Shown here: piece after piece, positions 1 to 10,102 of the stretch
Position numbering within the stretch: the first letter of the stretch is position 1
Layout: every line of letters starts with the position of its first letter
Source of the DNA: Sanghuangporus weigelae
Lineage: Eukaryota; Basidiomycota; Agaricomycetes; Hymenochaetales; Hymenochaetaceae
DNA length: 64,000 bases
Direction of reading: 5' to 3'
NCBI GenBank assembly: GCA_033182465.1
Contig: CP137322.1
Location: 62,001-126,000 of the forward strand
The notes under the pieces: model-generated
Database searches by the model: none
What the model saw: the letters and a program-made list of their open reading frames with translations, nothing else
Told to the model about the DNA's origin: nothing
Translations under genes and position numbers: made by a program

Positions 1-876
1 TTTCCTTCTGTTCGTCTAGGCTATGCTTGTTTGCCGTTTCCTGTTGTGGCTGTTTCGTTGCAGAGTCTGGTATATTTTCCGTGCTCGGACTCTTCACTTC
101 TGGCGTCTGTTTTGCCTGTTCCAGTCTTGGTGTTGCTGGTCTGGTTTCCGGCTTCGCTTGTGGCTTCGTTTCGTGAGAGTGTCCGTTGTTGTCTCTCCTT
201 GGCGCAAATATTATTCCTGGTGCTCCAGAGTGTCGATAGTTGTCTCTGTCCTGAGCCTGTTGCTTCGTGTTATGCCTAGGTCTTGTCTTGTCAGGTTTGC
301 CTTTCGTTTGCCGTTTCCGTTTGCGCTTCCTGTGCCTTCGCTTCTTGGTAGCTTGTATGACGTTGAGCTCGAATGGTATCGAATTACCATTCCGATTCCA
401 TACTTGATTCTTCCAATCAATTTCGGGATTGACTTTGGCCAAATAGTCAATTCCTAGGATCACTTGATCCTGTCCTGTGGTTGCTACTGCCAACGTTTGT
501 GGCTGCGGTTTAGGTCCATCAAAAATTAATGTGTAGACCTCGTGCGTGATTGCTCCTCCTTGGTTGGGACTTCCATCCGCATTATTCAAAGGTCGAGGGT
601 GATCAAGCCTCTTTTTGAATAGGCTGTAGTGTCGTACCAGGTTGGGGTGTATCGTGCTGCATGTAGCTCCGGAATCGATTAACGCTTTGACTGCTAGGGT
701 CTTTGTTCCAACCTTCACTCGAATAGGTAATCGGGGATGCAATGCTTGTATTGGCAATCGCTTATTGTACATCGCTTCACTGGGGTTGAACCCAGGAGGT
801 TTGAAACACTGGTTGTTGAAACCTTTCTCGTCACCCTTGTCACACTCACATCGCGCAGTCTCGTTCGATGGAGGTC

Positions 877-1965
877 TTAATCTTTTCCCTGTTGCTCTTT
901 ACTTGCTAGGGATTTGCGAATGTTGTTTCGGTATTCTTCGTCATGTTTGCAAGTCCATCCTGCTGATTCGTCGCCTTTAGCCCATGCTACATGGTCGTAG
1001 TGGACTGGCCTTCGGCAGTGTGGATCGGGACATGTTTCCTTGAAATCGATTGTTCGTGTTGTCATCGTCCTCCGTTTTACACCATTAGTCTTCTTCGGCC
1101 GCTTAGAGGAAGAACCCTTTTGCTTCCTTGGTGCCTTGCACTCCTTTGCGTAATGTCCTGACTTTTCACAGTTGTAGCATTTGCCTCCCTTCTTCGGCAA
1201 GCCTCGGAGTGCATCTACATCCATGGCGTCTGGATCTCGTTTCGTTGTTTGTACTGGTGGTCGGAAAGATGACTGTCCATTCGATTTGAATCTTGGGGTA
1301 TATGTTTGACTACCCATGAGCCTTTGCCTGGCATCAGAGTTTGCTAGGTTGCTTGTCCATTCCATCCATGCATCGAGGTCGTTCTTCTCGAAAGCGTCGG
1401 GTTGTACAGATTCGACTCGTTGTTTGACCCACATGTCTAGTCCTTTGACATAGATGTACTTGAGCATCTGCTTATCCATTGTGTCTGGTGCTCGTGCTTT
1501 GAGTCGTCGGAATTCGTCGTTGTATGCCCTAATGCTTGCTCCTTTCTGCTGGATGCATAGTAGTTGGAATAGGGCTTCCTGTTCTCCAATGATCGGATGT
1601 CCTGCTCGGATCCTCATCCAGTTCAGCATGTCCTTGAGTGATGCGAACATTCCATTTGTTGCAGCGATAATCGCAGGTACTGGTTTCAGTTTCCCATTGG
1701 CATCGAATGATGTTAGGGTATTCTTCTCTGCAAACCAATCGTAGCTGTCGCCTTCTAGTGCCGCAAATAGGCTCTTTGCGATCTCCTCCTCATCCTTGAC
1801 TCCATGCTGTGCCAGCTTCGAGATACATCGACTAATCCACAGATCAATATCTTCGCTTCGCTTGCCATAGTACTTCGGAAGCTTGATGCTGTGTTTAGAG
1901 AGTTGTGTCTGAAGAGTCTGTAGTTGCTGCTCCAGTGCTTGCACCTTCTGGTCGGTTGTCGACAT
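877..1965 (-). CDS. Gag-like polyprotein with CCHC zinc knuckle
   Basis: 362 residues. The middle (about 40-230) has the Trp/Leu-rich look of a retrotransposon Gag capsid region (PF03732-like), with motifs such as DLWISRCISKLAQHG and YDWFAEKN. A zinc knuckle CYNCEKSGHYAKEC lies near residue 265, followed by a basic stretch that would bind nucleic acid. A second Cys/His group (CPDPHCRRPVHYDH) lies nearer the C-terminus and is unusual for a plain Gag. The start overlaps the end of the preceding frame by about 70 bases, and the protease motif follows downstream in the element. Expected role: capsid formation and RNA packaging of the element. Confidence 0.8.
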   Translation of the reverse strand: MSTTDQKVQALEQQLQTLQTQLSKHSIKLPKYYGKRSEDIDLWISRCISKLAQHGVKDEEEIAKSLFAALEGDSYDWFAEKNTLTSFDANGKLKPVPAIIAATNGMFASLKDMLNWMRIRAGHPIIGEQEALFQLLCIQQKGASIRAYNDEFRRLKARAPDTMDKQMLKYIYVKGLDMWVKQRVESVQPDAFEKNDLDAWMEWTSNLANSDARQRLMGSQTYTPRFKSNGQSSFRPPVQTTKRDPDAMDVDALRGLPKKGGKCYNCEKSGHYAKECKAPRKQKGSSSKRPKKTNGVKRRTMTTRTIDFKETCPDPHCRRPVHYDHVAWAKGDESAGWTCKHDEEYRNNIRKSLASKEQQGKD

Positions 1966-2929
1966 GGTCGTATGTGCTTATGGGCACTGCTGGTGGGGAA
2001 TAGGATGGCGGTGGTGGATTCTCTGGCGCTTGGGTTGCTACTGAACCACTTGTTGGTACTGCAGGTACTGTTGGTACTTGGATAATAACCGTTCGAGGTG
2101 GGGTTCTGAGTAAGAATGGCCTTCGTGATGCTTCTTCGTCTGAGGACACTGATTCGTCAGAACTCTGTTCCTGTTGGGCTCTCTCTCTTGGTAGAAAGTA
2201 TTCCCAGCGTTGTGCTGCCTGAGCTACTTCTCGAATTCGTTGAGCGTGTTCGAGTATGTTCCTTGAGGTAGTTTCGGTTGTCTGTACCGATGTGAGTATA
2301 GCTGCGTAGGTGCGTTGACTCGACTCGATTGTTTGTCCTAGTTGGAGTAGGGCTTCTCGCAGGTTATGGATGTCTTGAACAATCCTTGGTTGATCTAGAG
2401 CTGTCCTGTTAAGCTCTCCGACTCTCGTCTCGATTGTCTGTAGTTGTTGTTCCTGAGCAGTAATCCTGTTTCGGATAGCGTTGAGCTCTCGGTCAAGTAC
2501 TCCGTTTCCGTCTATGACCCGTTGATTGAGTGCCCCTGCTGCTCGATCCAATTCCAGAGTATATCTCTCTAGAGCTGCTACCTGTGCTCCAATTCTTCGA
2601 GTAGTTGTTTCGAGTGCTTCGAATCGATCTCCTACTGCTGTCGCGTATGCTCCGGTTGGTAGACTGTTTGACTGCCCCGTGTTTGCAGTTCGTTCTTCCA
2701 GTCTTTCAACCCTTTCTTGTAGCCTTCTGATCACTGGTGGATACAATATGCTGTGGTTCGTTGTCGCGTATAGTATGTCGTGATCGCTTTCCAGACTACG
2801 TAGCCTGTTGGTGATATGTTGAACTCGTTCGTCGAGGGATCTAGGTGTGAACCTCGTTTGATTATCGTTCGCCCGTTCGTTCGTTCGATGACCGTTACTT
2901 CTGTTGTTGGCGTTTCCTGATCGGTTCAT
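1895..2929 (-). CDS. Retrotransposon-associated coiled-coil ORF (344 aa)
   Basis: The protein is polar, begins with an Asn/Arg-rich segment, and then has long heptad-like stretches (about residues 25-230, for example RLQERVERLEERT and RFEALETTTRRIGAQVAALE) typical of coiled coils. The C-terminal third is acidic (SSDESVSSDEEASRR) and then Pro-rich. No family was recognised. It lies between the 113-residue frame and gag in the same orientation, so it most likely belongs to the element as an accessory or N-terminal Gag-like product. Its start overlaps the stop of the upstream frame by four bases (ATGA), an arrangement compatible with coupled translation. Confidence 0.6.
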   Translation of the reverse strand: MNRSGNANNRSNGHRTNERANDNQTRFTPRSLDERVQHITNRLRSLESDHDILYATTNHSILYPPVIRRLQERVERLEERTANTGQSNSLPTGAYATAVGDRFEALETTTRRIGAQVAALERYTLELDRAAGALNQRVIDGNGVLDRELNAIRNRITAQEQQLQTIETRVGELNRTALDQPRIVQDIHNLREALLQLGQTIESSQRTYAAILTSVQTTETTSRNILEHAQRIREVAQAAQRWEYFLPRERAQQEQSSDESVSSDEEASRRPFLLRTPPRTVIIQVPTVPAVPTSGSVATQAPENPPPPSYSPPAVPISTYDHVDNRPEGASTGAATTDSSDTTL

Positions 2930-3267
2930 GAACTTCGTTTCTCGCCTGATGCTTCAGGGTTATTGTTCCTTGGTGCTGTTAACCAAGTAGTTCCTTTCTC
3001 GTCGAATGTAGCAATAGTGGAAGGGACTGCTGCTACTTTCGTGGTTGTTGTTTGCGTGCTCCCAACTGCAGGGCTACCAGATGCCTTTGCTATTAGGTAC
3101 ACTTCGTCGTTGTAGGGGTTATGATAGTAGATATGTGATTTAAGTGAATCGGGTTTGTCGTTCTCCAGGATGTGCACTTGTCCTGAGGATTCGATATGGG
3201 TACTAGTCTCGAAACTAGTGACGTCGATAGGGACTTGAGGTCGACGGTCCTCGCCTCGATAAAACAC
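2926..3267 (-). CDS. Small leading ORF of the gypsy element (113 aa)
   Basis: First open frame of the element in its own direction. The product is soluble-looking, with Thr/Ser-rich stretches (STQTTTTKVAAVPSTI) and no recognised domain, signal peptide or membrane segment. It precedes and overlaps the coiled-coil frame by four bases. It could be an accessory protein or the front part of the Gag region. Function is unknown; the assignment to the element rests on position and orientation only. Confidence 0.45.
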   Translation of the reverse strand: MFYRGEDRRPQVPIDVTSFETSTHIESSGQVHILENDKPDSLKSHIYYHNPYNDEVYLIAKASGSPAVGSTQTTTTKVAAVPSTIATFDEKGTTWLTAPRNNNPEASGEKRSS

Positions 3268-3312
3268 TAGCCAAGAACCTTGCCCGTGAGAGGTGGTGGT
3301 AAAACTAGCGAG

Positions 3313-3600
3313 TTATCTTTCGATCCAATGTTAGGGAGTAGGCCCGGGGTTACACCGGTTTGATCCTTTTGCCTAAGCAGCGGTGTGTTGTGCAGAGGTG
3401 ATCTTATCTACCCACGTCTGGCTGTACCACGCGGTCCCTTACTAGCCTTCCTAGTCGCGGTCCGAGTTATGGATGCTTTCAGATACGAGGTAATAGTAAA
3501 GCAGATTGGGATTTCCAAGAGGCGTGATAGTACAAAGCACACAGTAATAGCTTGCTGTAGGGCAAGCTTTACACCAGTGTGTTAAGAGGATCGAAAGATA
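3313..3600. repeat. Inverted repeat flanking a 260-bp segment in the element leader
   Basis: TATCTTTCGATCC at 3314-3326 is matched by its reverse complement GGATCGAAAGATA at 3588-3600. Both copies lie just upstream of the first ORF of the gypsy element, in the region expected to hold LTR or leader sequence. It could form a large stem-loop in the leader RNA or mark a small inserted element. No target duplication was evident. Confidence 0.45.
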
Positions 3601-3858
3601 GGGAAATGAGGGCCTAATCCTACAACTATTTATGCTCCCAGATATTCCATTTTCCGTCCTATTTCTTACTCATCCTGTCTCCACTTTACTCCACTTTACT
3701 CCACTTTCCTCCACCATTACATCTGTTCCTTTGTCATCCTGCTGCGCTTCGCTCCACTTTGCTCCAATCTTTGTAAGGTCGTCTCCACTATGACAGAATT
3801 CTTTGGAGTTGCTGACTGAGACAATAGAGGTGGTGCTCCGATATGGAATGCTCCACTG

Positions 3859-4500
3859 TCAGTACTCCATAACGATGTCATTGCCGTCATTGAGTGGCAT
3901 CTTTGCTCTTGGAGCGATGTAGGCTGCTCGGTATGTGATTCTTCGGAATTCATCTCGAGGCCCAGCGAGGGTAAGCATAACTCGCACGTCAGTGTTAAGG
4001 TGTCGGGTCGGTGTAGAGTATGGTCCAAGGCATATCATGAACTGCATAAGCTCTGCTGGTGGGTTCTGCTGGGTTCTGGTGACTAGCCATGCTTTGCCTT
4101 CGTATCGTATATCACGAATGTAGCGCCATATCCTTCGTTGTATAAGGAGTTGTAATTGCTTGGTTTCCAGGTTCGCATCTCTCGGTAAATAAAGGTTTGC
4201 CTGTATCGTAGATGCTGGACATGGTGTGTGCAACTCCGGTCTATACCATCCAATCATTCTCCAAGTTATCGGGTTCGCAGTTCGAGGGGTCCGAGTTGTG
4301 ATCGTGAGTTCCTCTCGTTTCTTGGGTACTATTGGGCTTGGTGGATTGGAATGCATTGTATCCTGAAGGTGTCGCTCGGTTTCGATGTGACAGTCACGCG
4401 TACCAACCGTTGCCGTGCATACTAAGTAGTATACTTCATAAAGGACCATGTAAACTCGTGCACAGACTTGACAGTGCTGAAATGCCAGTGAGGTCTCCAT
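3859..4500 (-). CDS. Uncharacterised 213-aa ORF next to the gypsy element
   Basis: Open frame of 213 codons in the same orientation as the retroelement and upstream of it. The sequence looks protein-like in the middle (NPITWRMIGWYRPELHTPCP, LYLPRDANLETKQLQLLIQRRIW) and shows no signal peptide, membrane segment or known motif. It may be an accessory frame of the retroelement carried in a long LTR or leader, or a host gene remnant. A second, shorter frame overlaps it at 3717-4028 and is probably a shadow. Function unknown. Confidence 0.35.
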   Translation of the reverse strand: METSLAFQHCQVCARVYMVLYEVYYLVCTATVGTRDCHIETERHLQDTMHSNPPSPIVPKKREELTITTRTPRTANPITWRMIGWYRPELHTPCPASTIQANLYLPRDANLETKQLQLLIQRRIWRYIRDIRYEGKAWLVTRTQQNPPAELMQFMICLGPYSTPTRHLNTDVRVMLTLAGPRDEFRRITYRAAYIAPRAKMPLNDGNDIVMEY

Positions 4501-5734
4501 AAACCTTATTAGCCTTTAGCCTTTTAGCGTTTAGGCTTTAGTAGTTGTGCTTCTGGACTTCTAAGAAGTTTGATCGCTTCTTTTGATCGAGGTCGCTCTG
4601 GTTGCTTGGTCGGCGGCGTTAGAGTGGTAGTCCGCGGTAATAGGCGGTCGGCGGTGTTAGCTGTTAGCGGGATTACGTATCCACTTCGGTGCTTCTAGCG
4701 CTCGGGTGGTAACGGGTTACTGTTGCCTAGGCCGCTCGATTGCTTGGGCCTTTGATAGCTGGCTTGGTTACCGGTCGCGTTTGGAAAGCTGATCGTGTAG
4801 ATCTGTTGATCGTGTCGATCCTGATGCGAGTTTTTGAGCGGATCCTTTCAACGTACAGCCTTGCGGCGACTCTGGATGCCTCCGAGTCGGCCCCCCTTGG
4901 CGCCGATCAATGCGGCGGACACTCAGACATCCTCAGGTACCCTCGCCGACGCCTCCTACAGCTTATCAAGCAGTCCCCCATTGTCTAGGGAGCTATATAT
5001 TGTCATATGTGCTTACATGCCTCATTACGACATATCTGCCACCAGTCCGGCAGTCCCCCACAGCACTGCCGCTCCGGCCACTCATATTAGTCACTAGGGA
5101 TCGCCCACACTCTGTATTGAGTGCCGCCGATGCATCGGACACCTCAGGGACATCGGCTGATGCGCCCTTTGTCTCATATACGCGATATCAGCCTCCGATC
5201 ATCGGTTCCGAGGTTTCCCGACTTCCCCCTGACGCGGCGGCCCCCATTAGACCATGTATGGAAGGTAGGCATGTGGTACATCGGCGTGCCAAGCCACCGA
5301 CTCGCGCCGCCAAGCCCAACTCCGCCGGCGCCTGTATTATTGCAGATACTCGATATTCCATGCTATTGGATGCCTCCCTCACGTTGCCACTCTCAGATTT
5401 CACCTGGGCGCTCCGGCAGCGGCCCTTGGCGACCCAGATGACTCAGGAGATGTTGTCAGACAGTAGGATGTGTCGGCGACAGCAGTAGAGTATATATAGA
5501 GCTTATACTAGCTTGTAGACAAAAGGATTCCAAGCCTAGCGAGGGTTCCAAGAGCATGTACCAGACCAAGCGCCAGAGTTCGAGATATCCCTCACTCTGA
5601 GTCTCCCCTCATGTACTGAGCCTCCCCCTTGACTATATACTATCCTTGACATCTCCTCTTGTTTGACTCCACATTCTACTTGCCTTCGCCGCCTCCGGTA
5701 CGCCTCTGCCGCTCTGACGTTCAGTGATCCGGCG
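4501..5734. other. Gene-less tract beside the tandem repeats
   Basis: Low-complexity repeats of the type agcctttagccttttagcg occur near 4505-4550. The rest is GC-rich on both strands and gives several overlapping open frames (for example 4910-5488) without protein-like features. A strong TATA-like GAGTATATATAGAG lies near 5487. The composition resembles repeat or LTR DNA; no gene is supported. Confidence 0.4.
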
Positions 5735-6225
5735 CCCCTCTATTCGACGTCGGCGACCCTTCGGCGACCCAGGCTTCTTATCAGACTCCCCTTCGGCGTC
5801 CTTTCCAGCCTTTCACTCCAGTTTATCCCATATATTGATCTTATACGGTCTTTTCCTTTCATCTATCGCGTTTACGCTACTGCGGCGGATTCTTGCGGCC
5901 TCCCCCTCAGTCCGGCACCCCTCTATTCGACATCGGCGGCCATCCGACGACCCAGGCATCTCATCAGACTCCCCTTCTGCGTCCTTTCCAGCCTTTCACT
6001 CCAGTTTATCCCATATATTGATCTTATACGGTCTTTTCCTCTCATCTATCGTGTTTACGCTACTTCGGCGGATTCCTGCGGCCTCCCCCTCAGTCCGGCA
6101 CCCCTCTATTCGACGTCGGCGGCCATCCGACGACCCAGGCATCCTATCAGACGACCCAGCGGCGCCTTCTCCAGCCACTCACTCCATTTTATCCTTTATA
6201 TTCATCTTATACGCTTCATACCTTC
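5735..6225. repeat. Tandem repeat, 183-bp unit, about 2.7 copies
   Basis: Units start at 5735, 5918 and 6101, each with CCCCTCTATTCGACRTCGG, so the period is exactly 183 bp. The first two units share near-identical blocks such as CACTCCAGTTTATCCCATAT and CTTATACGGTCTTTTCC; the third is more diverged and ends near 6225. Because 183 is a multiple of three, each unit stays open in several frames on the plus strand, which produces long but probably meaningless ORFs. The repeat ends about 110 bp beyond the stop codon of the SPT5-like gene. Confidence 0.85.
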
Positions 6226-6332
6226 CTGTGGCTGAGTTTATACCACGTCAGCAGCCTCTTGTGATCCCCCCTTTTGAGCGGCGGCCCTGTTATCCTATTC
6301 CCTTTATCCAGCGGCATCCTTAGATCCATCCA

Positions 6333-9263
6333 TTACGTCTCCGACGGTTCCTGGCACCTGCCGGGTAGTAGGTCTTTGAGAGTCTGATAGCGTCGGCATC
6401 CCATTTTTGGAGGTCCCTTCATACATTCAGCACCCTTAGTAGGACGGACATCTGTAGCACCTTCAGATACGACACCGCCGACCGACACCGCCTTCACTCG
6501 AATCTCGTCACCGACATCCAGAATTCGACGTATATTCTTCAGCTCGACGAAAATATCGCCGAGCTTGTGTCCTGACTCCGCTGCGCAATCCAATAGGAGC
6601 ATAACCTCCTGTCGGCGTAGTCTGGGAATATCTGCAGGACGTACAGCGGGATTCTGTACTTCCTGCTCGTTGCTGTTGCCTGCTTGAGCATGCGTGTCCG
6701 ACAGGGAGGGCAGCGGTTGCACTTCTAAAAGGACCACTCCTCCAGCAACACGCTCAACAACCGTTCCGACAAGATTGCTCCACGGGCCATTCATAACGAC
6801 GACAACATCCCCTTCCCGAATATACCACTCTACGTCTTCCAGGACGCCAATTCCGTGCTCTTGGAATGGAAGAATTTCGTGCACCACGGGAAAAGCACGG
6901 CGGATGTGTTCGCGAGCGAGTCGAAGAATTCGGAATCCGTCACTGTAGATCCCTCCACGAAATTTGTAAGTGCCGTCTCTCCTGTTTTGCATGCTTTCAG
7001 AAGGGAACATTCGTTTCAGCCACTCCGTAGTGGCTAGACATTGGGGAGGTCGTTCACTGAGTGCGGAGATCGTTGCCTGGGCTATACGAGCGCGTACTAT
7101 TACGTGTACGACCCCCTTCTCGTCATCCACGTCTTCTACAATTCCAAGATCGCCCTTGAATTTTCCGCAGCAAACCTCAATCCATGAACCAATTTCAAAA
7201 GTCTCGTGCTTAGAGCGCATCATGGCGGAAACGTGTGCATACTGAGACTCTAGAACATGAATAATTTTGTGCTTATGAATGTATGCAGCCCGAGCTGCAT
7301 ACATTTTGTCGATGGCGTTTTTATGGGGAACCCAGGCGTACCAACAATTCGTTAACCACGGGACGTGGAGGACCAGACAGGACGAGGGGAAAAATTCTTT
7401 TGCGTGCTTTGCATCCGCGGTGGCATTGTGCGTCTGAACATGTCACTCAACATATAAGCAATGTCTGGAACTTCATGACAGACTTACCCATATCATGAAC
7501 ATCTCATATCGCGAATCGTCGACCTCTACGCCCTCGGGGAACAACTCCTTTGTTGTCATCAGCAGCTGTCTGTCCAGCGCATCCTCCTCCAGCTCGACAT
7601 CGTACGGGGATGGGCCGGTCCGCTGATGTTTGCGGACACGTTCCTTGTATTGCGCAGCGATGCGCTCTGCTTCCTCGGCTTCTTCTCGTTCGCTGAAACT
7701 CCTTGGTACTTTCTGTTAGCAGAGGAGTGTCACAGTTCTGTTGGGGGCTGTCCTATAGGATCAAGACGAATGGAATGGCGGAAGGATGACTATAGGCTAA
7801 AGCTGGGATGATTTCCGAAGGGTTAAGCTAAGTTCCGAAGCGGTTTCGGAGGGGATGAGTGAGTTTGAGATTTGAGGCTGCTGAAAGTATGCGGGGGTGG
7901 GGATTTGATCGGAGAAGAGATGCTAAGAAGCAAGCGGGAGAAGTCGAAGTGAGGGGGATCGGCGGCGGCGATACGATGGTACGAACGATATCCTCACAGG
8001 TAATCCTTCAATGGATTCGAACCCTGGGGACTAGAAGACGATGAGACGAAGCTTGGGACGATATTCCCAAGGCTTAGAACGAAGCTAGAGTGATCCTACG
8101 AGGATCCAATACGATGCGACAGGATGCGACGAAACGTGAGGTATTCCGCAGCGTAACGATGCGAAACGATGCGGAAACGGAGCGGGGAGACGAGAGCTGA
8201 TTAGGGAGACGAGTAGTTTTCGAGTGAAGATTCTCTAACAGCAACGCGAGTCAAACCGAGCACACTAATCTCGGAACGCGACTGTTAAGCAGAGGTTTCG
8301 GGACGTGTGAAGCAGAACTATCGTATATTTGATAGAGGCAGGGGAGTCGAAGTGAGTACAGTGAGAGTTGAAGTGATTCGACTATAGCAACGAGAGAAGA
8401 CGAGCAGGACTAGAAATGGGCTTTCAGATCCGGACTCGACTCCTGTACTGAACTGAACTGTCTCCTCTACGCGAATAGATTGTCTATTTATAACATTGTC
8501 CATCCTGAGCCTTCGAAGCATCAGGGAGCATATACGAAGAGAAGTCGGAAGGCATATCATAAAAAGGGGAGCATGGAGAACAAAAGACGAGGTGAACATA
8601 TCTGGAAAGTGGCAAGCATATAGATCATAGGGCATAAAACAAAATATGAGCGCATATAGAACATAAAGGGGAAAAGTCGGAGCACAATGCATCGGTTCGA
8701 AGCTTGGGAGGCGTCGGTGGTCGAGTCCGAGTTTCTCAATTCAAACCTCGAGATTGGGACTGATAGGACGAATCAACTGAGCCTTCCTTTGTGGAGTCGA
8801 CTGAGTGGCTCAGGTGTCCGATCTGCTACCCTTGTGTGATTTCCAACGTCGTAAGTCCTCTTCAGGCGGCAGTCCGATGCGCGAGGCTGTAATAGACCGT
8901 TCCGCTTCGAATCTTGTCGATCCGCGCTGGGTTAAGCTGTTACGATGCGGAACGTGGCGGAATATGTGTCACGTGCGTGATTTCGGACTTAGCGTGTCGG
9001 TGCTTCTTACATCGCGCTGCAAACGTTGACCCTGCGCACGCAGTTCGTCTATCCATTTCAGAAGCCTGTTGAAGCTACTGCTCTGTGTGGGTTCCGCCTC
9101 GTCAGCGATAAAATCACGATCTGTTCAAGGGAAAGATTAAATTCCCTTCAAATTATACATAACGCGTCCTCTTCCACATACCTCCTTCACTCAGATCTGC
9201 AGCCTCCTCTTCGGAGTCACTGATCGCAGCCTCAAGATCGAGAAAGTGCAGTACACTGTTCAT
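6333..9263 (-). CDS. SPT5/KOW-domain-like transcription elongation protein, shortened
   Basis: Model: exons 9182-9263, 9011-9120, 7488-7712 and 6333-7433, giving 505 residues in continuous phase. The acidic N-terminus (FLDLEAAISDSEEEAADLSE) and the Glu/Arg-rich linker resemble the start of SPT5. The region before residue 185 sits where SPT5 has its NGN domain but is poorly conserved. KOW-like segments follow: GSWIEVCCGKFKGDLGIVED and IREGDVVVVMNGPWSNLVGT. Family role: SPT5 with SPT4 forms DSIF and clamps RNA polymerase II. True SPT5 is about twice as long, and no C-terminal repeat region is present, so this is probably a diverged paralogue or remnant. Intron 2 is 1.3 kb, against about 55-60 bp for the others, and holds LTR-like DNA. 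Donor GTAAGA at 9010, branch CTAAC and acceptor CAG at 7713 remain. Confidence 0.6.
7728..8800. mobile_element. LTR-like block inside the SPT5-like intron
   Basis: Non-coding block with a TATA-like CTATTTATAAC near 8485 followed by CTGAGCCTT, and purine-rich runs containing gcatat and cataaa. The same order of signals recurs in the block at 12458-13940. It begins with TGTCACAGTTCTG, compatible with an LTR start. It looks like an old, strongly diverged solo LTR of an LTR retrotransposon; both ends are approximate and no target duplication was found. Confidence 0.35.
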
Positions 9264-10102
9264 TTCCTCGGATTGCTGCGATCAGGTATAAATACTACAT
9301 TTCACGTTCATATCATATCAATTCACATTACTCATTTTCGCTTTTGGTTTGCGTTATCTGTCGTCCTTCATCACTCAATCAGAATGTTTCTTGAATGTAT
9401 AAATACTGCTCTACACAAGTTCTACCAATAAAATTCCATTTACTGACTTACCGCTTTTACAATGGTGGTAGTCAGGAAGAGAAGTCGGAAAAATTGCACC
9501 AAAGCGGCAGACATTCGCTCGTTTCACTTGATCGTGGGAAATCATTTGTAAGATATGAATACTCCCACGATTGGATTCGCGAAATAGGGAGTCACGACTT
9601 TACGCAACTCTTTTCCTTCCATCGATGTAAGTCAACTGCGCGATCGCGCAGGCGCATTACATGAAACAATTTTGTTGTATATTACTCGATGTACGCTACA
9701 TAGGGGTGTGACGGAGCATAATAGTATTTTATTTTTGGATGGTTACATTAGCAAAAAAATAATTTCTTAGCATATAAGTAGAAGGAGTTCATTCGAAACA
9801 CAGAGGAAACGGAGGACACGAGACGCAAAGTTCATTCAGATCAACAAAGATCGTATGAACGAAGGGCGCAGCCTTACAATTTGTGAGCAAGCCAAGAATT
9901 AAAAAGGGGAATGTGGAATGGAACCCTCAGATTTAATATAGGACGCACATCGGGCACAGCATCTTGTAAGGAGCGTCGTGCGGTCGAAAAGGAGCGGGCT
10001 GAAAGTAAAGGAGTTACGACAAGAAGAGTGCCGCCTTATAATTCGTGCGTGATTTCTGCTGAAGTGTTTTCCTGACCATGCCTGACCCTTAAACAGATCA
10101 CA
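9264..10102. other. Intergenic stretch between SPT5-like gene and Plavaka copy
   Basis: AT-rich, with short frames only. It should contain the promoter of the SPT5-like gene, which reads leftward from 9263, and the left end of the Plavaka transposon. I could not identify terminal inverted repeats for the latter. Confidence 0.4.

Larger units (their letters stand above)
1..3600 (-). mobile_element. Ty3/gypsy-type LTR retrotransposon, 5' part
   Basis: Minus-strand element running off the left edge of the window. Read in its own direction it has a leader with a TATA-like CATAAATAG near 3630, three overlapping open frames (2926-3267, 1895-2929, 877-1965), a gag with a CCHC zinc knuckle, and then a retropepsin. 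The protease is recognised by LIDSGATCS near 660-690 and ILGIDYL followed by NPEIDW near 400-460. Reverse transcriptase and integrase would lie beyond base 1. The 5' LTR is not clearly delimited; it probably lies within about 3.28-4.5 kb. The gag-region frames look open, so the visible part may be fairly recent, but pol is cut off and wholeness cannot be judged. Confidence 0.8.

Noticed and set aside
4910-6323. Long plus-strand open frames over the tandem-repeat region
   Set aside because: They arise from GC-rich repeats whose period is a multiple of three; the composition is not protein-like.
8005-8030. GGATTCGAACC, the complement of a tRNA B-box, on the plus strand
   Set aside because: The bases on either side do not form a T-stem and no acceptor stem or A-box was found, so it is not a tRNA gene.
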